From positions 226,001-290,000 of the forward strand of contig BSBK01006035.1 in the NCBI GenBank assembly GCA_027943335.1: 64,000 nucleotides of DNA, in the 5' to 3' direction. How positions within the stretch are numbered: the first letter of the stretch is position 1; each line of letters begins with the position of its first letter. A program made the translations under genes and the position numbers. Origin of the DNA: Chamaecyparis obtusa. Lineage: Eukaryota; Streptophyta; Pinopsida; Cupressales; Cupressaceae. Below are positions 47,820 to 59,112 of this stretch, piece after piece. The notes under the pieces are model-generated. The model did no database searches and was not told the origin of the DNA. It was given only the letters and a program-made list of their open reading frames with translations.

Positions 47820-49323
47820 TGTAATACCCCAAAAATGCGCTATAGGTTCATTAACCTCCTACATCTTCAATTCGAATGAAATCGACATCGAAGTCCTAAC
47901 CTAAGGCACATCTGCACATTATCGAAATCCTAATTGATTTTATCATAAATTCTGCATCGGGAAATATTCCTAGCAATATTCCTATTTATTCTAATTATCT
48001 TTAATTTAATTATTATTTGGCGATGAATCCTATTTATCCTAAAGTTTGATTAATTGAATATTTTGAATATTTAATTAATTAGATTAATACTGCCACTTAA
48101 TTATTTAATTAGATTTAATTCTATTTATTCCTAATTAATATTGTTTTATTTGACGATAAATCAAATTTTCTCAAAATAATCAGTTGAATTCTTATTTAAT
48201 TGATTAAGTTAAATTGTCAAATTTAATAATATAGTTTTAGAATAAAATTTGATTAAAATAATTGATTAACCCATAAATCAGTTATTTTAAATATTATTTG
48301 GTGATAAATCATATTTATCCTAAAGTTGATTAATTGAATATGATGAATATTTAATTAATTAATTTAATTATGCCACTTAATTATTTAATTAGATTTAATT
48401 CTATTTATTCCTAATTATATTATTTAATTTTGACAATAAATCAAATCTCCTACGAATAATTGATTAAATATTTATTTAATTGATTAAATCCAAGCTGTCA
48501 ATATTTAATAATATAGTTTTGAATAAAAATTTGATTAAAATAATTGATTAACCCACAAATCAGTTATTTTTAAATTTAAAATCAGTTAAGTTGAAGATAA
48601 ATCACTTTATTTATTTAATTAATTCATGATTATTTGTGCACATTCAAAGAGCAATTAAACTTTAAATCAAAAAATCAATTCAAGTTGTTATCTTTTCGAA
48701 ACTCAACATCTATTTTGAGTTCAAAGTTGATTTTGCATGATTTTATGAGTTATCTATTTCTAATTTCTTGTTAACTCAAAAATCAACATGAGTTCATCAA
48801 GAGTGATTTATGACTTTTTCCATGAACCCTCAAACCCTGGATTTCTATAAAATCAAGGCTCAGCTCTTTACAAATCATCCACAGAATTTGCATACTTACT
48901 CTGGCGAATTGACATCAGAGGAATCATCAAGCTTCTTGCGAATCAGCATTTTTTGAGATCAATCTTGTTTTCAATTCATTCTAGTTTCATATTGCATATC
49001 ATTGTTAGCTTAATTTGCATATCATTTCAATCCATTTAGATTAATTTATTATCAATTTTTCTCATCGTATTGCATCAAGAAAAATTTAAAAATAGATTAA
49101 TTTGCATTCATATTTTATTGCTTTCATCATTTAAATCCTTTGTTTAGGTGTTGCATTGTCACTGATCTCAGTCTAATCTGAGAATACCATACTCGCACCT
49201 ACTAGAAGGCAGTAAATCATCTGGTTAGCTATATTGTTCTTATTTGCATATTTTGATTTTTGCTAACCTTTAATGTTTACTGAAGTGTTGTGTCTACAGC
49301 TAGGTAAAAAATTCACACACACA
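47820..49323 (+). repeat. C 3' LTR
   Basis: 1504 bases, TGTAATACCCC to acacacaca, nearly identical to the 5' LTR, 42 bases shorter by one deletion, with the same internal 281-base duplication. Followed by target copy ACAGT. Confidence 0.95.
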
Positions 49324-50699
49324 ACAGTCTTTTAAATAGTGGATAATCTAGGGACCTGAAGCCCAGTGAGGAAAAACAAGAAATTAGAGCTGAGGATGAA
49401 ACTCAATCGAATGAAGGACCCTCATATTCTAATTTTTTTGAGGATTCTTGTGGCACTTTAGGTTTTACTCCTACCTTCATTAGACAGTATCAGGTTTCCA
49501 ATCTCTCTTTCATGAAACCTCAAGAAAAAACTAAAACTAAAAAAAGTTGTTTCCACTCCTCTTTCAAGTGAGTTGAGTAATAACTTTGTTTCTACATCAA
49601 CTAACGAGACCATTGAAACTATTAAACGACTGTTATAACATAGTGACCTACAAAGCTCCCTAAACTCTTTCAGATATGTTTCCTCATTATGGTCTCGGTT
49701 ATCATTTGCTCACTAAACATGACTTTAATTTTCAAGGTTGTGGAAAGTTCAAACAAGGAATACATGCACCCTTAACAAATAATGGTTGTGAACATACCTA
49801 TAGTTTAGGATTTAATCCTTATAAGTAGCCTTCTTTCTTTCCAAATGTTAATCACATTTTTAGTGGTCCTTTGAAATTAACCAACCCATATCTTCTCACA
49901 TTTGATCAAAAGCCATCTTTGGACATCTTTTCCTCAATGATGCTATCACAAAATTCTTAGGAGCATATGAAGATTTGCCTTATTTTCATCACAATAAAAG
50001 AAAACCATATTTTGCATAAACACTAATAGATATTTTGAGCAATATCTTGATCCTTCCCACCTATTGGAGACACCAAGAAAAGAAATATCTTGATTATTGA
50101 TACAATGTATGTACAAATTGATTCTAATGATCCCGAGAAGGTTATCAAAATTGGAAAATGTCTAGATGAAGGTGAGCGTAAATAACTTATTGATCTTCTT
50201 CTCAAATTCTTTGATATTTTTGCTTGGGTGTATTCAGACATGCCTGACATTGATCCTAAGATCATTACTCATAATATTATTATTGCACCTAACGCTAAGC
50301 CAGTGAAGCAAAAGATTCACAAAATGAATCCTAGTATTGCTCTTCTTATTAAGGCTAAAATAGAGAAACTCTTGGATGTCGGTTTCATACGTCCTATAGA
50401 TTATTCCCCTTGGATTTCAAATATCGTGGTTGTCTCAAAAGAGTGAAAATACGATAAGGATGTGCACTGACTTTCAGGATCTAAATAAAGCTTCTTTGAA
50501 AGATGATTTTCCCCTTCCTAACATTGATATGATCATGGATTCTACAACAGGCCACGCGTTATTATCTTTTATGAATGAATTTTCAGGATATAATCAGATT
50601 TTTATTCCTCCTTATGATCAATATAAGACTGCCTTTATTACTCCATAAGGAACCTTTTGTTGGGTTGTCATGCCTTTTGGGTTAAGGAATGCAAACACT
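49324..50699 (+). pseudogene. Element A: linker, G-patch-like block and RT start
   Basis: Continues A after C. DLKPSEEKQEIRAEDETQSN is a linker. MFPHYGLGYHLLTKHDFNFQ with GCGKFKQGIHAPL and YSLGFNPY (about 49680-49825) is a G-patch-like block. VYSDMPDIDPKIITHNIII and PIDYSPWISNIVVVSK start RT, then after a frameshift near 50440 TIRMCTDFQDLNKAS and LLSFMNEFSGYNQIFI. RT ends at VMPFGLRNANT (50699), where an LTR-like sequence begins, so the YXDD motif is absent. Confidence 0.75.
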
Positions 50700-52160
50700 T
50701 GTAATGTCCCCTCTTTTGATATCATCTATTTAGAACAATTGGTTCAAATCTTCACGCTTACTCCATTGATCTTTTACAATAAAACTATGTAATGGAGAAT
50801 ATGAACAATAAAACTATGTAATGGAGAATATGAACAATATCATTGGCTATTTCTAATATATTTGATCAAGGATAAAAGGTTATAAACTTCCAAATCCATG
50901 CCTTGAACAAATGATGTAATGTCCCATATTTGGTTGGTTTGGAACATTGGGACAATTACTAGAATTCTCTCTTCTCATAAGTATGATTATCCTCATGCAT
51001 AATCTTTTTTTACAAGAAGATCATAAATCCCTTATTGTCTTCCTTCAAACCTGTGATGCAAACCTTATATGTTCTTTATATGCTGCATATATTCCTCAAT
51101 ATAAATCTAATATACTTTTGATGCTTTCACTCCTCCTTTTCCTTTATAACTTCTCTCATTCTGATCTTTTTGCGTTGCACACAATACTCTCCCTAACTTC
51201 CTCAATTATAGTGGTGTTTTTATGATAATATATTTATGGATTAATGTCCACTCATTTTGTGGATGTTGGCCTCCACTCAGTCTTTATAGATATATATGTA
51301 TTTCATGATCATAATAATGAAACTATTCAACACACATTTCTATAGCTTAGATGTGATTTCCCCGTGACTATTATGATGTGTTTGAATTTGTTCTTATACC
51401 TCTAAAACTGAAAGGGGTGGCACCCATGGATTTCGATGAGACACACCCTTTCCACCATCCTTATAAAATATTGATTAGTTTATTTGCAACATATCATAAT
51501 TATTCGTTGTCATCAACAATGCTTATATGAATTCTTTAACTGATTGTATTAATCATTGCCATTTATCATAATGATCATGATTATTCTTCTTATTAGTCAA
51601 CTATGATTATTGCGGTCAATGTAACAAACAATTACTTAGTCTTTCTTTTGTAACAAATACAAGGATGGATCGTTGTGACTTATTGGTTGTCTTCGTCCTT
51701 TATAATGTTTGAATATTGATCTGAAACTTTTTTTTTAATTCAATAATTCTTTGTCTTTCATTGCTGACTGTACCATATATGTGTTATATTGGATATCTTG
51801 TTAACGTCTCTGTTTGGATTATCTCTTGTTCGACTCTAATTCATTCCTCCCAATAATAAGGAAATAGACTGAAGTGTCTTGTTCTATCCTTGACTATATT
51901 CTATTCTTACTTCCTATCGTGTTGAATTTGAGTCCCTTATATTTTTGCTAGAGGGGAAGTCGCGACCTTAAGTCTATATTTGCATTTATATTTTGATATA
52001 TATATGAATATGTATGACATTTGATATAATAGTAATAATATTTATATATTTAATATATAATATTTGATATGTTATATTCATTTTATATTTTGACATATAA
52101 TATACTAGTACTTGCACTTTTGAAGGCTGCAAGGGTTACGCCGATAGTTTTATATATATT
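50700..52160 (+). mobile_element. LTR-like sequences truncating element A
   Basis: TGTAATGTCCCC at 50700 cuts the A reverse transcriptase in mid-codon run. A second TGTAATGTCCC starts at 50915. Both look like LTR starts of one family, with the second possibly inserted in the first. A TATAAAAT box lies near 51463. No right end, partner LTR or protein is seen; the end given is a guess. Confidence 0.35.
50784..50838. repeat. 27-28-nt tandem duplication
   Basis: Two adjacent copies of the phrase aactatgtaatggagaatat within the LTR-like sequence. Confidence 0.75.
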
Positions 52161-52916
52161 AAATAATGTCGTTGTATTGAATTTATGACTTAGAATTATT
52201 TTTTACTCGCACACATAGGCACTCCTTTCTCCCTTCAAATCTCTATCTTATCTTACCCCTCATCCTATTTCCTCTTTTTGTCTTTGATCTTCTCTATCTA
52301 TCTATCACCTCATATATCTTTATCATTCTATCTCTTCATCTCCACCCTCTCCTCTTCATATTTATCCCCCTTCACAACATATCCGGCACTTCGATATTCA
52401 CCCTTATCCCGCACTTTGATATTCACCCTGAGCACATTGTCTATGATATTTAAATTATTTTCAAGGGACAAATATAGTGTGAGTTTCCTATAATATCCAT
52501 GCCAGTGTAATATCTAAATTATTTTGAAGAATCCAACGTGTTATGTCCGAAAAGGGTGGCTGGTTTTTTCTCCTTCATTGTATGAGGTGGAATGTGGGCA
52601 CAATTTGTGGACAACAATGCTATGGCTTCTACTCCATCTAATGTGTACAGAATATTTATGGTATAAAATGTGTGAACATTGGCTAGATAACCCAATAATA
52701 AACTAATATATCCACCGCATTGTCTTAAAAAAAAGAAAACTAATTATGCATATCAACAACACATATTTCTTAGTAGGTGTAATCTACAGATACGTAGCGC
52801 ACATTTTAGTGACCACCTATGTTTTTTTAATTTAGTTATTAGATACAACACATGAACTCCATGCAAAAGAGAACAATCATCTTATCTATGTGTTTACATT
52901 TTGCATTTGCAACTTT

Positions 52917-53034
52917 AAATCTGTCAAAATGACCAAAGTTCACTTAAGCCAAAATTATAAGCAATGTACTCTGAAAAATCTGTCAAAATGACCAAAGTTC
53001 ACTTAAGCCAAAATTATAAGCAATGTACTCTAAA
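52917..53034. repeat. 59-nt tandem duplication
   Basis: Two nearly identical 59-base units, starting aaatctgtcaaaatgacc at 52917 and 52976. Confidence 0.9.
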
Positions 53035-53436
53035 AATTCCTGGCTAGAACAATGCCTCCAAAACAGAACCAAAACCAAGTCTGGTGAGCAGTGGGATAAA
53101 ATATCTTAGATACATTAACCTATGCATTGTCTTCATGGTAGAGAAGACAATAAGATTACCTCAAGATCAAACATTTGATAGGATAGGGATGCAAGGCCTC
53201 AATTTTGAATCCTTATTGTAAATCTAGATATATTGTCAATAGTTTTTATTTCATAATTTGGAATACCCATTTTATGGAAGGATGGAATCGAATGATAATT
53301 GTTGGTGTCAATTTGATTTTATTGTGAAAATTGTTGAACGTGCATTTTATGGGCAAGCGGATTTGAGTGATGATTGTTTTACTAGGGTACATTTTAATGG
53401 CACCTTCAACATTTAGGATATGCAATTCAATGTTGT

Positions 53437-53616
53437 CTTTGCATCAATGGAGACGATTAAAGTGATCTTATGATTATTTAAGTTACATTTGTAAAATTGG
53501 TACAACCTATTTGATGTGATGATGATCTTTGCATCAGTGGAGATGATCAATGTGATCTTATGATTATTTAAGTTACATTTGTAAAACATGTAAACCTACT
53601 TGATGTGATGACACAT
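53437..53616. repeat. 90-nt tandem duplication
   Basis: Units starting ctttgcatca at 53437 and 53527, alike over most of their length (shared gtgatcttatgattattta). Confidence 0.85.
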
Positions 53617-54459
53617 ATCTATTCTAATAGGAATAATTTTAGGGAATCGAAGCTAAGAGTAAACGTAATGATTTTACTTCATATTCTTAGTCAGTTCTAA
53701 ATTTTGAACAGCAAAAATGTTAGATTAACAATATTAAATTTTAATTTTTTATCTATGGTACTTTTTAGTAAAATTCATACATTTTTATAAAAACCTCACT
53801 TAAAGGTAGGGGAAATTAAATAAGACTCCAAATCGTTATTAATTATATAAATTTTTTAATGTGTATATATTAAAATGTTTTTTTTTCTTAAATAACTAAT
53901 ATTATTTTCAACAATAAAAACAAAATAATTTATATTAAATCTGTATATTCCTTATTAAAATTGAGTAAGAGACGAAAAAATTCCATTTAAAAATACAAAT
54001 TATTAAAAATAGACTTTTCAACTTAACTTTCAATCCTATACTACCAAATAAAATGTGCTACTATGAGTAAAAATAGGTAACTAACATAGTGATAAAAACC
54101 GCACGCCTACACTATCTTGCAATAATTGATAAAAGACTGCAGGCCTATACTATCTTGCAGTAATTGATAGGAAAGTAGCTTACAGATGGCAAAAATAAGT
54201 TCGTTACGAATGCCCTGCATCAGTAAGAGCTGCGAATCTAGCTGAACAATAAAAATAAATGGTTTTGAAATGCCGCGAATAAAAATAACAGGTGAAGCCT
54301 AAAACCATAGCTGATTAAATGGTGTTACCGGTGCAGTAATGGACATTTTTCATTGCATTAAAAACATGTTTATATGTAAGTTGAGCAATGGCCATGCCAT
54401 ATATCAAGGTGTTTTGTCCTCGCTTTCTGAATTGATAAAAATCCTCACAATGCTACATT

Positions 54460-54748
54460 TTATTTGTACATGAATTGAGAGGCTGCTGGAGAAGCCATTG
54501 TAGGATTACCTGAACCTGTAAAAAATTAAAAATTACAGACAATATTTTGTTTGTTTTGAGTTTCTCTGAAAAAATAAATACTAAAATGGAATGGTTTTGA
54601 GTTGCAGTACATACCTGTAGAGGGATTTTGTTCTCTGATTTTAAGTTCTCCGTCTTCTTGAGCTAGAGCACAACATGGGCAACACAGATGCACACAACAA
54701 TCACTACATGGCTCTTCAGGTAGATGGTACTGATCTCTCAGTTTTGAT
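54460..54748 (-). CDS. PLAC8-family protein, last two exons (partial)
   Basis: Minus strand. The penultimate exon (about 54748-54615) encodes [20 protein letters not shown] followed by [15 protein letters not shown], the C-terminal half of a PLAC8 domain (usual form: RxxLRxxYxLPExPC-D-CxVH-xxCxxCALxQExRE). It ends at a good donor, CAG|GTATGT. A 99-base intron follows (54614-54516), then acceptor TTTTTTACAG and a last exon (54515-54460) reading [17 protein letters not shown] and a stop. The exon start at an acceptor ATTACAG is a guess. The amino half, with the first Cys-rich block, is not seen upstream to 55500, so the gene is truncated or has a long intron containing the LINE. PLAC8 proteins (PCR and cell-number-regulator types) are membrane-associated Cys-rich proteins linked to metal transport and organ size. 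Confidence 0.6.
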
Positions 54749-55500
54749 CTGTAATGGCATGAGAACAACATTACCATTCTGGCGTAGCTGAACGAGGCGA
54801 TTGATACGACTTCCGCAGATACAAAGTCTTCGTTGCTTGTGCTGATATTTTGAGTAACTCCGTTTATGGGAATAAGAGCAGACGTAATAATTATAATTTC
54901 CGCCTTCAATCTTGAGAGAGTTATTGGAGTAGGTAGTTGTAAATCTGGGACCGAGGAGCTCGCGGGATTTGTCTGTGCTCATAATCTCAGGAGGCAGTTT
55001 CTCAATGCAGCTATATAAATTCGAGATAGAACCAAATTTGATTTTGGATTTAAATTTGAGTAACTTGAGGACGGATACCATTGACATAGAAAGGAAACTA
55101 AATAGAAAATCAATGAACTCTTTGCCAAGCTCGGCATATATAATACATTAAGTTTTACTATTAATGAGAAAGCGTACATTAATGGTTTTAGAGCTCTGGT
55201 TAGCCATTTCAAAGCAGGAAAGTAGCGATTCTATAAAAGGCCAGCAAAGAAAATCTCGCCCTCGATTGAACAGAGTGAAAATTCCTTATAAATTAGGGTG
55301 CGGTAAAGCCAGCAATCGAAATGTAAAAGGCAGAAATAAATATCATGTAATTTGGTTGTCTTCGAGTATAAACGCTAATACACCTGGCTTTGGACGAAGA
55401 CCAAATGTGACACGTTAATGGCTTCCGTTTCCAGGTTACAGGCACATGCGAAGGCCACATTGACCATCGATTAAATTCAGTTTTCACATTTTAAACTGCT
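54749..55500. other. Sequence upstream of the PLAC8 exons
   Basis: If the gene model is right, this is intron on the minus strand. Open frames occur on both strands, including a 123-codon minus frame ending at 54716 (MSMVSVLKLLKFKSKIKFGS), but none carries a known domain. Confidence 0.35.
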
Positions 55501-55506
55501 CTCTCG

Positions 55507-55564
55507 GCACTGTTTTCCTGATCTCCGGCATAAGACTCTGTTTTCCTAATCTCCGGCATAAGAC
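55507..55564. repeat. 28-nt tandem duplication
   Basis: ctgttttcctgatctccggc and the bases following occur twice in tandem just upstream of the LINE ORF1. Confidence 0.85.
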
Positions 55565-55703
55565 TGTCGGATTGTCTGAAAATCCCGATGGGCATCTCCC
55601 AGGGAGTAAGCCTATCGGCTAATTATTTTATTAATGATTTATTATATTATTTTTATTTATTAAATATTTCTTTAATTATTATTCTTTATTTAATTAAATT
55701 CTA

Positions 55704-56894
55704 TTGTTAATAATAGATCATTATCATGTATCTGTAATAGTTTTGGTTTGCTCACTGCTTGCGAAAATGCGAAAAATTAAACTTCAAAGGAAAATAACTT
55801 TGCAGAATCGTCAGGTCAAGCTAGGACTTATTCATCATGACCTAGCGAAAGCCAAAAATCTAGATTCTGCCTCGGCGAAATTGTCTTCCAAGCCTGCTCA
55901 ATATTCGGATACCAGATTTTCTAGCCCGGAAAAGGAATTCACCAGTTATTGTTTTAATTGTTGGCAATATGGGCACAAACATACAAACTGCAAACTCAGG
56001 GATGTCCGTCATCTCCATCCCAATTACGATCACCTCAATGAGTTCATTGCAAAGCAGAAGGCAAAAATTTTGCAGGATGCTCAGCAAAATGAGCAATCTA
56101 AGGGGAAGATCATCGCTTCACATGTTAATTCAATTAATCCCCCGAACAATGGTTGCAAAGAGCATATCGCTAAGAAATCTGATAAGTGTTTAGCAATTAA
56201 AACTAGGGTTTTGGAACCCAGTTCTAAAAACCATACTTCCAATGGCTATTGGTTCCAAAACAAGATTATGGAGCTAAAGGTTTTCTCTGTCAAATCACTA
56301 GATGCACAAATGAATTTTTTTGCTAAAACCAAGTATGTGAATTTGAAGAAAAATAATTCAGAGATGGTAAGGGCAAAGTCTATTGAGCAGGTCTCACTTC
56401 AAGCTAACTCCAAAGTGGGGAAAGATGGAGTGGCACCTTCTCAGAACCTTACCACTTGCAGTTTGTACAAACCCTATCCACGGCTATCAGAAAGTAAGCA
56501 GTATGATCACCCCGGGGCCGTAAAGGCTCTGTCATCTAGGACTTCTCCGACCAAATGCCCCTATGAACCTCTATCTGTTGCGAGGGGAGGAGGATTGATA
56601 GAGACTAAGGCGTCTTCCAGTGGTGGCAGATCAAGAAAAGAGGAATGGCACATGGTCAAAGGCAGGAAAATGGTAAAATCTTCTCCTATAAATCACAATA
56701 GCAGTAATATTGTTCTTAAAAATTATTTTGAAATTCTAAGCAGGGATATTAACCCTAGTAACAAACTTACGCACTTAGTAAATCATCAGAGTAGCAGGGT
56801 TTTGGGAGGGGGAGTAGCTTCCTGGGGCAAATCACATCTGGAAGGTGAACCTGCACAACCCGATATGAGAAATTCCCCCTGTCCAAAACTCTAG
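55704..56894 (+). pseudogene. LINE ORF1, amino part with CCHC zinc knuckle
   Basis: A 396-codon open frame. A Lys/Arg-rich start (from MRKIKLQRKITLQNRQ) is followed at about residues 83-97 by CFNCWQYGHKHTNC, a CX2CX4HX4C knuckle, then Lys/Ser-rich low complexity to a TAG at 56892. ORF1 proteins of L1 elements coat the RNA. The true start is unclear: the first ATG gives a hydrophobic leader, and an internal Met at about residue 22 (MRKIK) looks better. The next ORF1 piece starts two bases after this stop in another frame. Confidence 0.7.
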
Positions 56895-56896
56895 GC

Positions 56897-58189
56897 ATGG
56901 CACATAGAACTTCTAAGGATATTAAAGATCTAGCTTTTATTCATAGATCCCCAAATGCTTACAGCCCTCCTCATCGAAGGAAGGAAAATATGGGTTCTAT
57001 GAACAGGAAGTCATATAATATGGTTAAACCCTATAATGAGGGTAATCCATCTCATGATAAGTGTAATGATAGCATTTACACCCCACCACATAGGCGTGTA
57101 GCTAACCATAGCCATTCAACACTTTCAAAATATGGTAATCATGGTCCTAATCATCTTAGGATAACATTGGATGAAAAATACATTGTGCAAAATCAGCATG
57201 TTTATGTAGAAACAGGTGTCATATGCAAATGGATGGGTACAGGTGCCCTTTTAGAGGATACAATCAAAGGTTTGGCATCGCTTCTTCCCTTGGAGGTAAG
57301 TACTACTATCATGACAGATAACTTTATTTTTGTAGATTGCAAGAGTAGTAAGCTCAAAAATGATATTTTAGAGAAAGGTTATCTAAAATTCAGAGATATT
57401 CCCTTTTTTGTATGCTCGTGGTTTCCCTTTTTTAATCCAATAAAAGTAGTGGATTTCCAAGTAGAAAAAGCTATTTTATTAAGAAATCTGCCATTAGAAT
57501 TCAATCATCCAGAAATCATTAAAAATATAGGCAATAGAATCGAAATTTTTAAAAGGATAGTTAAAACTAAACATAACAAAATAGATGTGATTATCATAAT
57601 TAATTTAAATTATCATGATAATTACATTCCTCCCCTTCAACTATGTTTTAACTCTAATTCCATAATTATAAATCCCCAGATCTTAGATAACTACATAGAA
57701 GATTCTGAGAAAGGAGGAAATCCTTTCTCACTTACTCTTAGAGATTGCTCAGATTTTCAACATGGCACAAATAATAGAATAAAAGTAAACTTCTTAAATA
57801 ACAAAGGGGGTTTTGAAATCCTGAATAACGAAGAGGAGTATTCTAAGATTCCTCCTCCCAATTTGTATAAAATCAACACTCCGGTTATAAATGACACTCG
57901 TCAGGACTCATCCAACGCTCATACTTCTTTAAGGAGGATAGAAACCAAGAAAACATTGAGCCTGAACATGGAAAATATAACTGAGAATGATAAACAAAAA
58001 AGTTTGGACTATGGCTGTAAAATTAATAATACAGACAAATCAATACCCGATCAACACCCAATTAATTTACCTATGGTTAATCTAACAAACCCCCAAATAT
58101 CTGAAGCAATGCTTCCAATAAATAATAACCCAGTTAACATTATAAGGCAAGAACCATATGAAAAATTCAATAGGGAGAGTAAATCATAA
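56897..58189 (+). pseudogene. LINE ORF1, middle part (DUF4283-like)
   Basis: A 430-codon open frame. It carries two copies of a Pro/His/Arg motif (AYSPPHRRKEN and IYTPPHRRVAN, near residues 22 and 60), then from about residue 90 a globular domain with HLRITLDEKYIVQNQHVYVE, CKWMGTGALLEDTIKGL and FQVEKAILLRNLPLEFNHPE. This resembles the RRM-like DUF4283 domain of plant L1 ORF1 proteins. The end is Asn/Ser-rich. It starts two bases after the stop of the zinc-knuckle frame. Confidence 0.65.
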
Positions 58190-59112
58190 CAAATAGAACT
58201 TGGAACAAATAATAATAAAATTTGTTTTCAAGATGAAGGTAATAGGACTGAACTACCAACTAACTTGATTTTGAAGCCGGAATGTGCTGATGCAATAGAA
58301 TTAGTTGAGCAGGTAAACAGAACAAAAGAGGAGGTGAATCAAATTATTAATACTTAGGAAAATCACTAACGGACGAACTTATGGACATGTTTCTTGACGA
58401 AACTTGTGACTTCGATGAACTAAAACTCCAAAAGGAAATACTAATTAAACAAATTCAGGAATGCATCCTAGAAGAAAATAAGGAACAGAATAATAGTCTG
58501 AATCAACATCTCCTTCCCTCTTCCCTGGAAAAGGAAGCTTCAGAAATTGCACTTTTGGATAACCCTAACAAAAATTCAGACCAATCAAAAAAAAAAAATC
58601 AGTCAAGAAGCTATAGACAGGCATAACACAAAAGAGAAAAATATAAATGATAAGGAAAACTTAAATGTGCCTACCTGTGTTAATGGGAAGGAACTAGCTG
58701 TTTATATTCCTCTAGAGCTAGAAGCATTAAATCTAGATTTGGCAGGAAATGATGTAGATATAGTGAAAATTTATGGCAAGGAGATCATAGATAGAGATGA
58801 ACCCCTAGATTGTTCCTTAAATGAGCAAAAAAACTCAAACAGGTTAATTCTATAATAAGGTTTGATGGAGAAACTACTTTGGTTAAAGAAGCAATAGAAG
58901 GCCTTTTCGAGATCACTAATGAAAATAGAGAATTAGGCATAGCCATAAACAGAGGTAGTTTAAGTACACCCAATATTAATAAACTCAAAAAGAAAAGAGG
59001 TAGAAAGTCAGCTGTTGAGTTGAGAACGTTGGATGGTAATGTAGGTAACCAAAAAAAGATAGCGGATATTCTGAACACAGGGAAGGGGAAGTTCCTTCCC
59101 AAGGAACAATGA
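58190..59112 (+). pseudogene. LINE ORF1, carboxyl part, frameshifted
   Basis: Four pieces in changing frames: 58190-58357, 58381-58626 (MDMFLDETCDFDELKLQKEI), 58600-58855 after a run of A residues near 58590, and 58879-59112 (KKKRGRKSAVELRTLDG). The last ends with TGA at 59110-59112, overlapping the ATG of ORF2 (ATGA). Acidic and Lys-rich with no domain recognised. The A-run frame change is a typical slippage deletion or insertion. Confidence 0.55.

Larger units (their letters stand above)
34019..49323 (+). mobile_element. C: complete Tat-type Ty3/gypsy retrotransposon
   Basis: 15.3 kb with all structural parts: 5' LTR 34019-35564, tRNA-Lys-type primer site at 35569, gag, protease, G-patch, RT, RNase H, a second archaeal-like RNase H, integrase, polypurine tract and 3' LTR 47820-49323. 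A perfect 5-bp duplication ACAGT lies at 34014-34018 and 49324-49328. The extra RNase H after RT-RNase H places it in the Tat (Ogre/Retand-like) lineage. The coding part has at least a dozen stops and three single-base deletions (near 42385, 43322 and 44354), so it cannot move on its own. Confidence 0.95.
52161..54459. other. Non-coding region rich in short tandem duplications
   Basis: No coding sequence is recognised. Holds a pyrimidine-rich tract (52215-52380), a doubled cacttygatattcaccct phrase (52386-52430), an almost exact 59-base duplication (52917-53034), a 90-base duplication (53437-53616) and a 38-base duplication (54105-54170). The final part is the 3' side of the PLAC8 gene. Confidence 0.6.

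Noticed and set aside
55164..55418. 84-codon + frame near the LINE start
   Set aside because: No domain, weak context, and it overlaps the region upstream of the PLAC8 exons.
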